64,000 nt of DNA, taken from assembly GCA_030062745.1 (NCBI GenBank), contig CP099842.1:25019822-25083821 (forward strand), in the 5' to 3' direction. How positions within the stretch are numbered: the stretch's first letter is position 1; the number at the start of each line of letters is the position of its first letter. Below, piece by piece: positions 11,230-23,408 of this stretch. This DNA is from Capitulum mitella (taxonomy: Eukaryota > Arthropoda > Thecostraca > Pollicipedomorpha > Pollicipedidae). A model generated the notes under the pieces. It was not told the DNA's origin. It did no database searches and saw only the letters and a list, made by a program, of their open reading frames with translations. A program made the position numbers and the translations under genes.

Positions 11230-12790
11230 AGCTTCACAGGATTTCTGCGAAAACCTGACGGGTTCTTGATTTAGTCAGGGTGGCCACCAGGAGGAGTAGA
11301 TGGCCCCTGAGACAAGTAGAAGGGTTCTAACACTCTCAAAGAGCTTCCTGAGACCGCAACAGGTCCCCAACACGGCAGAGTGTCCTTGAGACAGCCAGAA
11401 GGGTAAAAAGGCCCCTGAGACGGCTAAGAATGATGACGGAGTCCCTAGGACAGCATAGGGGTCCCGAATGAATTTCAGAGGCTTGTGTGAAAAGATAAAG
11501 GTTCTTGGTGGAGTCAGGGGACCTCCGGAAGAGTTAATGAGAACATGAGACGGTAAGATGGCCCCTTAGATGGGTGGAAGGATCCTCTGAAACCCTCCAA
11601 GGGCCCCTGAGACCGCAAGAAGAGCTCCAACACGGCAAACGGTCCATGAGACCAATAAAAGTATCAGAGGGGCCCCCGAGAAAGCAAGGACTTAAGAGGG
11701 TGCCCGGGATGGTATAAAGAATCCCTGGCCAGCCAGAGGGGCCCCTGAACGTGGACTCATCAGTGACCCTTTCAACCTCCAGAGAGGTCTTAAATGGGTT
11801 TCGCTGGTCTTTTTGAAAATATAAGGGGTTCTTGATGCGTTCAGGGGGCCCTGGGGAGGTTAGGTAGGTCCTGAGAGGGAACGTTGGGCCCCTAAACGGC
11901 AGAGGTCCCTGAGGCCGCCAGATAGGTCATAGTGGCCCTTGCGACAGCAAAGACAATAAGAGGGCCTCTAAGAGGGCATGGGGGGTCCTGGATAACCGCA
12001 CGGCCTCCAAGTGTGCTCGGCGAGTTCCTGGCAAGGAAAGAGTCCCCCAGAGACTGCCAGTGAGGTCCTTGGTGCGCGAACAAAAGCCCCTGCTACGGCT
12101 AGAGAGGTCCTAAGAATGCCAGGTTTGTCCCTTTTAACAGAGGAAGGCCCCTGACACAGTCATGGGGGCCACTGGAGACGTTCAGAGGGCCCATGCCACT
12201 GAAAATGGGCCGTAAGACCGCTAAAAGTTTTTTTTGTAACTGCCAGGGGGCCCCTGAGGTGGCAAAAATGTTTTTTTCAGGGACTACAAGAGGGACACCT
12301 AGGACAACAGAGGGTTGACCGACACCGCCTAGAGACTGCTAACTAACAGTTTCTAACAACAGAGGTCCCAGAGAGGGGGCCCTGAAACTACTAAACCTTG
12401 AGGCGTTTAGATAACTCCTGAAACGACCAAAGGACCTAGAGGACTGCCAGAGGCGCCTCTGTCACGACAGAGCGAGACTTATAGAAGGTCCTTGCTACTG
12501 CCTGAGGGATTCCTCCGACGGCAAAAATATCCTAGGGACGACAGGAGGGATTCCGAAATGGCCAAAGCGCCCCTGAAACTGCCAGATGGGTCCTTAAAAC
12601 TGTCCAAGGCACCTGAAACTGCCAAAGGAGCACCTGAGACATCATGAGGGGCACTTGAAACCGTAAAAGGAGCCTGAAACCATTCAGAGGGTCCTGACAC
12701 CGAAGACGGCCCAAGGCCACCATGAGCACCTTGTTACTGCCAAAAGGAATCTAATCTAACCTTACCTAAGCTGGCAAAAAAGTCTCCAGA
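11230..12790. repeat. degenerate nested minisatellite, short unit about 25 bp within a longer 240-320 bp unit
   Basis: Decayed units carrying GGCCCCTGAGACNGCNAGA-like words run for about 1.5 kb. A longer period overlies them: a phrase ending in GGTTCTTGATTTAGTCAGGG-like sequence recurs near 11236-11280, 11476-11520 and 11793-11850. Each time it follows a conserved lead containing GAAAA and precedes a run of short units. This is a higher-order array of great age. Chance open frames through it are not called. Confidence 0.8.
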
Positions 12791-13322
12791 AATTACGAGG
12801 GGTAAGAGGAGCTACTGGAACGTCCCTGACCAAGTATCTAAAAACTGCCAGATACAGACACGGGATATCAGATAAAGGGAGGGATGCACAGTCGCCTAAG
12901 TCCCGCTATTTTGTTTTTGTTTTTGTTTTTTTTTGTCTTATTTGGGACCACTTTGTTTGACAACGGCACGGAAAATTTTCTCAAATAAAGTGACGTTCCT
13001 CAGTTTATTCAGTTACTATTATGTGGTAGAGAACGCAAGATTGTACGAAACATTTATTTCTCCCTCGATCCGCGCGAATCCACACTTTTTCATACCTAAT
13101 GAGCATAAAAATTGGGGAGCGGCCGGGAGGGACCTCTCGCTGACCATCCCCCCGATGAAATTCTGGCGGAGACGGTGGGGGCCTGCCTGTCCCCACGGCG
13201 TCACCACAGTGGCAGGAGGCTGCTGTTGCGAGCGTGTTTACAGCGACTCATTTCTCGCGACAGATCATCAGCCAGCAGGCGCCGCAGGCCGGATCGGCAC
13301 CGAAAGCCAACCTGCGCTGTCC
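12791..13322. other. unassigned stretch with a T-rich run
   Basis: A TTTTTG/T-rich simple run lies at about 12909-12936. Nothing else is recognised before the small tandem array at 13323. Confidence 0.5.
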
Positions 13323-13441
13323 GGGCCGACCAGCATTGTCTAGGACCGAACAGCATTGACTGGGACCGACCAACATCATCTAGGGCCGACCAGCGTCACA
13401 TGGGCTGATCAGCACTGCCTGGGACAAAGCAGCACCGCTTA
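13323..13441. repeat. 20-bp minisatellite, six units
   Basis: Six consecutive imperfect units resemble GGGACCGACCAGCATTGTCT, with a near-constant 20-bp spacing of the GGxCxGAxCAGC word. The following 100 bases contain similar scattered words (GGGCCGGCATTGACCAG), which may be decayed units. Confidence 0.85.
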
Positions 13442-14279
13442 TGGTGACCATAACCGCATAAGGACGAACACGGGGGAGCAGCATCGCTGGGCCACAGAGC
13501 GGTATCTCAGGTTAGAGGGTCAGCAGCTCAGGTCAGGATGGGCCGGCATTGACCAGAACGGGCCAGATGCCTGGTGCTCTGGTCTCTGTCTAACGAATGC
13601 GGTTACTGGCTCCAGCGAGGACGAACCAACCACTCAGGAAGAGGTCCTGCGCCCAGTAAAAGCCCACATGTCAGGAAGAAGGATAGCGTTCCAGGTGCAC
13701 AGACCAAAGCCGGTAGCGTGCAGACAGGTGCCGGGAGAAATGGGGAGGCGCAAGTGCCGGTTTGTCCCACTGATGAGAGGATCTGGAACTGGCAGCCAAC
13801 CATTCAGGAAGTACTCACAGGCAGGTGACGGGGAGCGTATTCCGTCTTCGTAGCAGACCCGGAAACTGAGAAAGTTTTGCAACAACGATCTACGACTCCG
13901 TTTACCCTCTGACTGTCGGTAAGGACAGGCAAAAGCATAGGCAGACACACAGAAACCCGACAAAATGGTGGATGTAAAAACTGCCACGTCTGCAGCGTGA
14001 TCTAGACGGCACGACACGCAATGTGCACTGGTAACGTTTTTGACTTAAATGTTTTTAACAGTCCAGACATCGGTTTACTTTTTCATCAAGTGGAGGATGA
14101 TATTCTTACTTTTGACAACGACGTTGACTATGCATATAAAGGGCCTTTACATATGGCCATATAATTCACTCGATACTCATTCAGCCAGTTAAGACACTCT
14201 GTCTCTAAGGACAACTACGACGACACAACTGCTCAATAAAGAAAATTACACAGAATCGATCCTCCTGTAGCAGTGACGC
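13442..14279. other. unassigned stretch
   Basis: Several overlapping chance frames exist on both strands but none has a recognisable motif or credible splice context. No repeat was seen beyond decayed units near 13500-13570. Confidence 0.5.
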
Positions 14280-14530
14280 TTAGTAAACGCCGTCTAACTC
14301 GGTCGCCGTCGGATGTGACCGTCGCCCGCCAGTCCGCCGGTGGATGGGGCCCTGGCCCCTAGCTGGCACTGATGTAGCGGCTCCCCCGCGCGGCAGAGCA
14401 CTCTGGTGCGGCCCGACTGGTCACGCCCTGCCCCCGTGATGGCTCACGGATCGACGAAGCCGCGAGGTCACGTCCCGGCCGCGGCTGACCTTTGGTAACG
14501 GCGCTCGGCTCATTAATGGTGCATTTGGCC
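14280..14530. promoter_or_regulatory. CpG-rich island 1
   Basis: A local GC- and CpG-rich patch lies in AT-rich surroundings and ends with a homeodomain-type CATTAATGG word at about 14513. No gene start is evident. It is one of about sixteen such islands in the window. Confidence 0.5.
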
Positions 14531-14945
14531 GATGAGGGAGGAGAGTTATGCCATTTCACGGCAATGAAGCTGGGGATAAGAGTTAGTGTCGAAGTGCATG
14601 CCATAGAGTGTACACCAGGGACTTTCGACTGTTTTCGGTAATCTCTTCTTCCAAGGTTTAGATCTGTTGTAGCCAGATTTACTGAATACATCGGCGGTTG
14701 TGTTTGTCGTTTTAATGAAGGAGTCAAACGATTCTGATGTGTTATTGTAAAAACTATCGTGGATTCCATGTATCGGAACGCTTTTACTTTCCGAATTTCG
14801 GGCAACGGCCAACATTCTGAAGCGCATCGAGTTTCTCAAACGTCGTCCCGAAGGCGAACCAGGACCTCCTGATCGGACGCGCGGAAGATCAGCAACAGCG
14901 AAACATTCTGACGCAGTTCGCAGTTTCGCTCCAATTTACTCCGCA

Positions 14946-14986
14946 CCAAAGAGAGAGGGAGAGAGAGGGAGAAGGGAGGAGCCGCC
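14946..14986 (+). repeat. short polypurine (GA) tract
   Basis: About 40 bases are almost purely A and G (GAGAGAGGGAGAGAGAGGGA core). It lies just left of a GC-rich patch at 14985-15130. Confidence 0.9.
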
Positions 14987-15259
14987 ATATAACGCAGCTG
15001 AAAGCCGGCGGCCGACGGACGGGGCCAGATTTAAGGCTGAATACCAGCGCAGTCTGGTGTGGATCGGGAGCGACGGTGGCCATCTCTCGACCCGGGAGCA
15101 GGCTATGAATTGTTTGGCGACCGCAGAGACAAGTGGTGGATCTGACTCGTCGCAGATGGCGATGAGTATGTAGTAAAACGTTGCACCTTTTTAAGGTCGT
15201 GCTGTAGTAGCATTCGAGTTGACTTTGCATAAGGAAACATTCGCTGTGCTTGTCAGCGA

Positions 15260-15700
15260 TACATGGGTACTGGCGTTTGAGTCGTCCTCTCGACACTGCC
15301 TCCGACCTTGTGCTGGTGCCTCAACTGTCGCCCCCGGCACTGCCTTCGACTGTGTAGGCCCAGCGCCTCAGCTGTCGCTCTCGACACTGCTCCGACGGTG
15401 CGGACCCGGGGCCTCAGTCGCGCCTCCTGACATGCTCTCTGACGGCACGAACAGCTGAGCCCGTCGACCTGCCGACGTCGACAGTAGATCAGTGCTGTCG
15501 GCTCCGACTATCGGCGGTCGGCTGCCGCTGCCGCTGGTGTTCCTTCCCTTCGCTGCCGCCATTCGGGCGGCGGTCGGACAGGAAACTGCTTGATTGGGCT
15601 CGTTTCGGCATATTTACTACTGCAGCTGATGCTTCGTTGCCTCCTTGATTGCGGCGGGCCGGCGAAAATGTGGTCCTTAGTGACCTGAGTTTAGCTGATA
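15260..15700. promoter_or_regulatory. CpG-rich island 2, containing a tandem array
   Basis: GC- and CpG-rich for about 440 bp. Its left part is the 46-bp tandem array at 15279-15452. The right part has repeated CGGCGG/CTGCCG words. No gene is identified. Confidence 0.5.
15279..15452 (+). repeat. 46-47 bp minisatellite, about 3.7 units
   Basis: The word GCCTCA recurs at 15318, 15365 and 15411 (spacing 47 and 46). Each is followed by a CTGTCGC-like word and then CACTGCxTCGAC-like sequence. Units are about 70-80 per cent alike by eye. Confidence 0.8.
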
Positions 15701-16779
15701 GACGAACCATGTGGTGACTGCTGGCGAAGAAACTGTACTACGTAAATTTGCGTCGCGACTGCAGGTTAAACATGGATGGCTCCTGTGAATTATACAATAC
15801 AGTCCCTTTCCTGGGAACCATTCTCATTTTCAACGTTACACAAGGTTCAAACGTATTATCACATCATAAGGCGCAGCAATGGAAACTGCATGTGATAAAT
15901 GCATTCATTTTGTTCCCCTGAATGGGCGGTGCATTGCTGCGAAGCCAACAAATGGCTCACAACTCCGCTCTCAGCTCTGCTCCCAGTGGAGCCGTCGCAG
16001 AATTAGCATGCAGTTCCGTGCTTCCGTATCTCGCGCAGAGCCAGTGCGCGCCAAGGCGGACACAGGAGAACCTACTGTGACAAGCCTCGCGGGATTTCTG
16101 CCCTGTCAGGTGCCACGGATTGGACGGAACGTTTGCAGCAATGGGCAACGCGATCACTTTATGCCACTGCACTTTTGCCTTCCACTTTTGCCACTGCAGA
16201 CTGGCGCACATCTCAAGAGTGCAGAGGTATGTGCATTGGGGACTGAGTAGCAAGACATTAATAACAATGTATTCATTTTTGCTGGATCTTGGCGCTCGAA
16301 GCGTTAGAGGCTCCAGAGACCGTACCCTCTACTGAACTAATGTAAGCAATTAATCTACGTAACCCAAGCTCCACGTGTGATTGTCGTCCAGGCGGCATGC
16401 AATTCTAGACCCAACTAGGCCGATTTCCGTCAAGCTGGGCTGGCATCCGTATGCATGAGACTCAGCGGCTTCGTGGAAAGTGAGAAGCATGCTGATGACA
16501 GTTCAAGGGTGGTTGCTAATTGCGTCAGCATTTACTTTAGCCAGCTATGATAAGAAGCTCAGCTGTTGCTGGCCTGGATATTACCCTGTCCGAATCCCTC
16601 CCTGCACAGTTTCAGAGGCCTAAGTCCGTAACATATCGTCTTTGAAACATTTCCGGAAGGCACAGATAACTACTTGTGATGAACGATGAGAAATTTACGA
16701 GATTCGACGCAATAAAAAAAAATCGAGCCGGGATAGATATTTTCCAAGTCGGGAATCGCCGAGGGGCAGCTGATCACAG
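15701..16779. other. unassigned stretch
   Basis: No gene, RNA or mobile element could be supported here. Confidence 0.5.
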
Positions 16780-17070
16780 CCGGAGCCAGAGGAACTCCTC
16801 CGAGCCCCGTTTGCCTCTCTCCTCGGTCGCGGTGCGGCGGAGCGGAGCGGCTCTGCCCTGTTTGCGTGCTGCATCGCCGGTGAACTTGATCGCGGCGCGT
16901 CTCCCTGAGCAGTCGGGCCGAAATTGACGGGGCTTTTTCAGCGGGCAGACCGCAGCGCTGGTCGGCGATGCCGCTTCCGTCCGCGGGATTTCAGCTGGCC
17001 CCGGCGCCGGCAGAGTTAGGAAAGACGGCGGTGGTGCTAGTGAGGGCGCCAACTGCGGGAAGAGATGGCT
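16780..17070. promoter_or_regulatory. CpG-rich island 3
   Basis: CpG-rich patch (for example GCGGTGCGGCGGAGCGGAGC at about 16829) with AT-rich flanks. Chance open frames occur on both strands, as expected of the composition, and no domain is recognised. Confidence 0.5.
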
Positions 17071-19689
17071 CGAGAGGCACCCGCCATGCGGTTTGCTCTC
17101 TGAGACTGGAATGTATCGGTTACAAAAACAGCAGTAAAATGATTCACTGACATCGGACACCAGCCATTCCCGACGTTTTTGCACGTCACCATTCGAAAAC
17201 TACAACGATGAAGCTTCAGCCATGGCAACAGGCGCTTTACGACACCGGTCTGCCTTCACGCATGGCCGGACATGACCTCGTTTCTGCGATAACGATTTCC
17301 CGCCCGGCGTTGATTTCCCACGTGTCCCGACGAGTGCTCGGCGCGGCCAGAATAATGACGCAGCGCGCAGCAGGGACAACGGCTCATCAACCGCCGTGCG
17401 GTATGCGGTTCGCCGAGAAACCTCGCTGGCGTGTAGTCTCTTCAGTGCCGTGTGCCGCTGGAAGTCAAAGCCGAGTTTTCCAGTCTACCCTGAAGTTTTG
17501 ACCCTAGCCGACCGCGAACTACTTGGTACAGTGCCTAATCTCTGAAAAGAAAAATTGTCAGTGAACGAAGTTAATTAAGAATAAGGGTCATGGCCTTACG
17601 TAGGAACAAAGTAATCAAGTGTTCAATCATTAACGAAGGAAAGTTGTAAACGGTTTGGACTGAAAAGATGCAGGCACTCATGCACTGCACGCCGGACATA
17701 GGCGCAAGGCACAAATAGCGGACTATTTTTCACATCTTCGCCTCATCTGCCCTTCTACCCATCTAGCCTTTGCCGCCGCCGTCTAGATGGGCCATGTTGA
17801 TGTCTTGGCCCACCTAGAAGAACCGGAGTTTTGACAACTGTAAATTATTTGCCGTACCATTAAAAGTTCGAGATTCGAACTGGTGTTGTCAGTCTGGCTC
17901 AGCCTTAGTCACAAGCAGAAGAACAAAAACGTCCCAAATAAAAGATAACTTTTGCCCAGCCGCACACCTTATGGCATTAGCTGGAAGATCATCATCCGAT
18001 GCAAGAATGCAGTACAAATATCTGAAACTCTTTAGTACCAAACAAAACGTATGTGGTTGTCGTGCAGCTCTTGTTGAGCTATAGGCCAGTTAACGAGTGC
18101 TAAGGGGAGCAGCTTCACCCGACCCCTTACTTGTTACCCGTAAGACGCCTAGACGGCGTAAGAGTAGAATGTCCGTCCTACGTGTTACGATAAGACGCAC
18201 TGCACTCCGAGCCGAGAACAAATGCTTGTTTCTGTTTCGTTCTTTTTTCGGTGGCGGGCATGCTTTATCCCACTTCGGCACGCTGTCGGCGTCCTTCAGA
18301 CGATAATCCATTGCCGAACGACGAGGCCCCAAAACTCATTCGAGTTTATAACCACAGACAGAAAAACAGACCGAAATGAAAACAAATGGCGTTGTCTGGT
18401 AATACGCACACAACGGCGCACAACACGGTATTCATTTCCCCCCGAAGATCCCCAGGGACTGCTGTGGACGTGAACTGAATTCGGCGCAGACTGGTCAGTT
18501 GCGGTACTAGCGCAGGGTGACCGGTTCGACGGCGTTCGATTCGACGTAGACCTCAACCGATCGTCCTAAAAAATCGAAACAAAACAAGACATTGGCATCG
18601 GTAATGTGCAGAGCGTCATACAATACTGAATTTGTAGTGTTATAAATACCTCCCTTAAGAAAAGATCCCCGCATGTATTTGTCCGAATTGAAACAATTCG
18701 GAGAATGTAAACCCCGTAACAAGAGCGAAGAGAGGACTGCAAACAAATTTTTAAAGGAGACGTATGAAAGAAATCACTTTTGATGTCAGATGATCTCAGT
18801 AAACGTGGAGATGACTGGTGGCATACTTGTTGGATCCAACAGGTTTTGTTTTCCACCCTGCGTATGCGAAGCAATTTTCTGCGTTTCTGATGGGATACAT
18901 GTGCGCTAGATACTAGATTAGTAGTTGATGTATTGGTCCTGCGTTTCATGAGTTGGTGTCCGAACTGATCTGGAACAAATAGAGTTTGTAATAGACAAAT
19001 GTTAGAGGAAATCGCTTACGTCTCTTTGTTTATAATGACTGCATTTTTGCATCACGGTCAAACCAGTCGTCCAGTATCGCAATATCCTGTAAGCTCACGA
19101 AAAAACTCGACTTGAGTTTTGCTTTCCTTTGTGCAATATCTCAGTAAACATACAAGAAACTATTTGTCGATGATTACTAGGTGTAAATACACAAATATAG
19201 GCATCACCACGAAATTTCAAATGTGAGAGAGTACATGTTTTCGGATGCGGTCCTAACATGCTCTCCAATTCTCGTTTCTTTTCAGATTTTGTGCGACTTT
19301 ATTTCGCTATTTTCGCGAAAACAGGAAAATAGATAATAAAATCAAAACATTGAAAGGGTGATGAACGGTTGTGCATTCCAATGCGCAGTAAAAGGTTAAA
19401 AGGATGGGAGCCTACGTACAAAGCAAAACACTTTCTATTTCAAATCCGAAGAGAGGAGAATGCATGTGTCCCGGTGATGGCGCCCGTGCAAACAAGCCAT
19501 CCTGCTCTTGGCGATGGCTCAAAAATTACAATCCTTCCTAGTTTATCCTAATAGTAAGATTACGCATGATGACATGACTAGGATCAATTAGCTATTAGTC
19601 GCTGCTAAAAATATAACACCCAGCTAGCTGCATACAAAGAAGAGCCGACTGAACGCGTGTTCAGGTACCGTTAGTCTCCGGACGAGTCG
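17071..19689. other. unassigned AT-rich stretch
   Basis: No recognisable gene, tRNA or transposon was found in about 2.6 kb. Open frames are short and lack motifs. Confidence 0.5.
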
Positions 19690-20560
19690 GGGGTTTTCCC
19701 GATGACACTCTGGAGACCATGGGCGGCTCCGCTCGTATTTCCACGCGGACGCTTGGCCGGCCGGCGTGCATGAATAGGGGGACGACAAAGCGCGCCGAAT
19801 TGGCAATCACCCGGCCGGCTGGCCGTCAGCCCGCTCGGCCGGAGACGCACAGAGCCGGCCCTGTATCGAACACGCGGCGGACAAAGCGGCGCCGCCCGGG
19901 CCGGCGCGCCGCCGCTCGCCGCGCCGCGCGGTGACACACGCGGCGCGCTGCCGACCTGACAATGGCCGCGTCGGGCGACGTTTCGGAACAACGGCCGGCC
20001 GGCTGGCGTGAGCGCACCGTTCGAGGCGCTCATCGTTCAGCGTTGACGGCGAGGGTAGTAGCCGGCCGCCGGCTGGGAAGGGTGCCCCGCGGGGTCTCCG
20101 TCCTCGACCCCCCGCCCCGCCCGGCACGTCCGAGGTCATGACCTGCTGGGCCGCGATGCCGGCGCTGCGCCCCGGTCGTGCCGCGAGCGGGCGGCTCCGC
20201 GCCGTTCGCGCCGAGCTCGGCGGCTGTCGGTAAGTGATGGCCAAGTCACGTCGGCACGCGACGACCATCGCTCGTGCGCCGCAGGAAAGGCCGGGCGCGA
20301 GCCGCCGCCTCCCCCTCCCTCCCCCCCAGTGGCGGTGGCAATAGATGGACCGCCGTCAGCACGTAATCACCGCCCTGAAGAATGACCAAATCAATTGGCG
20401 AGCTGCAATGCCGCGCAGCGACGGCGGGGGCGCGAACGCCGAAATCGAATCCGGGTGCACGTTCCTGTGTGCCTGCTTGCATGATGTCACGTGCAGCTGT
20501 GGAGCTTCCTGCCGTTTTCGGCCGCTGAGTCATGTTTGTCGCCATCTTGTCGCCTGGGAA
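19690..20560. promoter_or_regulatory. strong CpG island 4 with promoter-type motifs at its right edge
   Basis: Bases 19700-20340 are the most GC- and CpG-dense stretch of the window, with many GGCCGG words. At the right edge lie, in order, CACGTG (20488-20493), an AP-1 type TGAGTCA (20526-20532) and a YY1-type GCCATCTTG (20541-20549). This combination is typical of metazoan CpG-island promoters. No transcript can be shown, and the very GC-rich frames on both strands are not trusted as coding. Confidence 0.4.
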
Positions 20561-21994
20561 ACATTTGTCCGCGATTTCCGCCCACCGGAATGTTTTGTTG
20601 TTCTTTTTAGGTGTTTGGTATTCAGCACGCAAAAGCGTGAAACCGTGGGTATTGCTGCTCTGCACTCTGACGGACCGACGCGAGGGTAATGCGCTTCCCT
20701 CGCTGCAGAATTACAAATACATCCGGCTAGGAAAATCATCCGTTTTCTTTGTTCACATAACGCCGCATGCGGGATAACAGAAGCCCATTAGTCTTTATCA
20801 TGGAAATCGGAGATAGCGGACGCCTGCTTTGTATAATGTGATAGTTATTTGCAAAGCAGCGCAAATAGTGCTTTGCCAACTGGCTGAAGCAAACCAAAGA
20901 CGTAGAGCCATTAAAGACGGGACGAAATGCGAACCAGTACAGCAACATAATTAAATCTGACCTCATTACAGCACATACGCATGTCACTTAAGTACTTGGC
21001 ATATGCAGACTGAATATACAGGACACATGCACAAACATCTATATAAATATATATGTGCGTGAGTGGGTGCATGGGTGGTGGGTGTGGGTGTGGGTGTAAA
21101 TATACGGACTAAATCGACTCAGTGCGCCAACAGCATGTCTCAGGCAACATCACTGCTCTTGCATGCCGGTAGGCGCGTTCCGCGACGAATGCGAGGGCGT
21201 GCTGTCGGTGAGACTGCATGCTTTTATTTGGGCACATTTCCACTTTCATATGACTGCGCTACGTAGTACGAGTATGCATTTGCCTCCGGTTAATCTGTAT
21301 GAAGTGGCGTTGAAAAACTAACCGGTTACTGCAGACTTTACGACGATTGTCGACACAGAGGGTCCCAGGCCTCCAGGCCCACCTTCGTTTACGCTCCTGC
21401 TTCCTCACAATTAAAACTGAGCTGAAAGGTTTGCAGCTTGTAAGCGTGATGTTTTCGGCAAGATCCCTTGCTAAACAAAGCTTGTCGCATGGACTCTGAA
21501 ACGTATCGTCGCGTGGACTCTGAACCCCATACCCGATCGTACCATGCCGGGTAACGTCTTATCTTGTGATGGGAGTTTGTCGTTCCGTGAAAGATAGGTC
21601 GCGAGCGTGCGGTAGTAAGTATGAGCCTCTGTTGATCGGCTGTCAGGCGATGTAGGGGCCAAACAGATGCGAGCCAGGGCGACTCGGACCTGTCTTGCCA
21701 TGACGGGGAAGCTAATGTTCTTCCCGGCAGTTAGCTGCCCCTATTCTTCCCTACGACTGGTAGCTCAAGCTGCTGAGTTTACTATAGTGGCAACTTTGCA
21801 CGCGAATTTGCCTGTAATACTCGAATGTAAAGCGATTTAAAACGGTTGCAATGCATCAGTAAAACAAGTTAACCTTGAACTGAATTATGCACTCTCCGAG
21901 GGGAATGCGGACTGGCGCTGCATTGCGAAATTGCTTATCGGGTGTCTTCCTGTCGTGAGTGCTGTGTTGCACTTGTTGCAGTGAGCCGGGTGAA
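20561..21994. other. unassigned stretch with a GT-rich microsatellite
   Basis: A GGGTGTGGGTGTGGGTGT-type simple repeat lies at about 21056-21099, just after an ATATAT run. Nothing else is recognised before the tRNA gene. Confidence 0.5.
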
Positions 21995-22083
21995 GCCAGG
22001 GTGGCCGAGTGGTCATGGCGCCGGTTTTAAGCATCGGTGCTCGCCAGAAGGCGGGTGCGTGGGTTCGAATCCCGCCCCTGGCA
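21995..22083 (+). tRNA. tRNA-Leu (anticodon UAA), class II
   Basis: The 89-nt sequence folds into a full cloverleaf. The 7-bp acceptor stem is GCCAGGG with CCCTGGC and an A discriminator. The D arm holds a perfect box A word (TGGCCGAGTGG, 22002-22012). The anticodon stem is CCGGT/ATCGG with one G-T pair and loop TTTAAGC, giving anticodon TAA. A 21-nt variable region has a 6-bp stem. The T arm carries box B GGTTCGAATCC. There is no intron. Two oddities: the variable arm is longer than usual for Leu tRNAs, and no run of four T is found in the plus strand until about 22453, so a standard Pol III terminator is missing. It may be a gene with an unusual terminator, a recent pseudogene, or the head of a tRNA-derived SINE. 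Confidence 0.75.
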
Positions 22084-22407
22084 AAGATTTCTCAACCCAT
22101 CATCGGCCCGGTGCCTTGAAATCGGACTGGAGGAATAAAGGGGAAAAATGGATGCGCATTCGTGAACCGGCTATCATTATTTGTGTACATATACTCATGG
22201 GCGCTATAGGCTGGATCGGATGTTACTCAAAGATGGGTGTCGTGAATGTTCATTGCTTCGTCAAAAGGCTGGGCAATATTCCACCACTCGTTGATTGGCT
22301 GTACGGGTGGCAGTCGGTCACGAGGCATTGCCACTGGCGGCGACCTGCGCGCCGAGTCGGTGGCGAGTAACCGCGTCACGGGCGATCAAGACAATATAAA
22401 GGTCAAG

Positions 22408-23408
22408 TTAAACGCGCACTGGAAGGGGGGTCTCTTTGCGCCCACACCCGTTTTTCTTGCAAATCTCGAGAACTGATCGGAACTGGTTGCTACTAATTTG
22501 TGGCATACATGACTATTGAATAACTCGTCGATTGACGAAAAAAAATCGAAAATCAGCCGAAAATTTTTGAAGTTCCAAACATTTGAAGTCAAGTAAACAT
22601 AACGAAAACAGTGGTTGTCGCTAACAAATGGGAACATTGTGAAAGGACCAGCGTTCTACCTAAGATTACCGTTTGAACACAATCACGCGACGTCATTCGC
22701 GCATAAGTGATGGATGTACCAAGACCAAAGCCAGGGCCAATAAGGGTCAAGGTCATCAAAGGTCAAGGTCAACTATTTTGTGGCCTGGTCCAGATTTGCT
22801 TTGCAATATTTCGACTTATATGAAATATGCATTCAAAGACCCTACTAAAAACACGTTTAAACATGCAAAACAAAACACGTAAAAACACATTGATACTAAC
22901 ATGTATATACATATGTGCATATACATGCATACATAAATACAAACGCTAGAAGTGATCATATGTGCCGACGTTGGCTACCTCCACTGAAAATACGTCAAAA
23001 GATGCGTGTTGCGCTAATATTTACACTCAAACTATCCCGTGTTGCTCGAAATCTGATCTGCAAAAGATGAAAAAATGACGCCATAGGTCAATGGCCTGAC
23101 ATGACCTCGACTCGAAATCATCAGTCAAGACACCAAACGAATGGAAATTGTCGTATTCCACGTTTTAACGTTCAGACAAACACCCTTTTTCGGTTTGGTT
23201 CAAAGTGTCCAAAGTTGACCTTTTCGATCCTATTTGACCTTGAAGATAATGACCTGGGATAATGAAAGTTGCACACAATGTGAATCGTTGTAACCCCACC
23301 CTGTCCATAAAATTTTATGTCTGCAGCTCTTTACGTTTCCGAGATTGGAGGGGGGCGCTTTTGTGCCCCCTTCCAATGCGCGTTAGTGCGAAACCCCCTT
23401 CTGCGGGA
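22408..23408 (+). mobile_element. family A non-autonomous DNA transposon, copy A1 (about 1.0 kb)
   Basis: The element begins at TTAA (22408-22411) followed by ACGCGCACTGGAAGGGGG and ends with the inverse word CCCCCTTCCAATGCGCGT (23367-23384), so the terminal inverted repeat is nearly perfect over about 18 bp. The conserved outer flank of the right end extends to about 23408. There is no transposase frame. TTAA ends suggest the piggyBac superfamily (inference). Inside are AGGTCA-type half-sites (cluster at 22745-22771) and a TATACA-rich microsatellite near 22900-22945. It shares its whole length with A3 and its right two-thirds with A2. Confidence 0.85.

Noticed and set aside
19807-20268. Long overlapping frames in the GC-densest island
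   Set aside because: Open on both strands at once and Arg/Ala/Pro/Gly-rich, as expected from composition. No domain or splice context.
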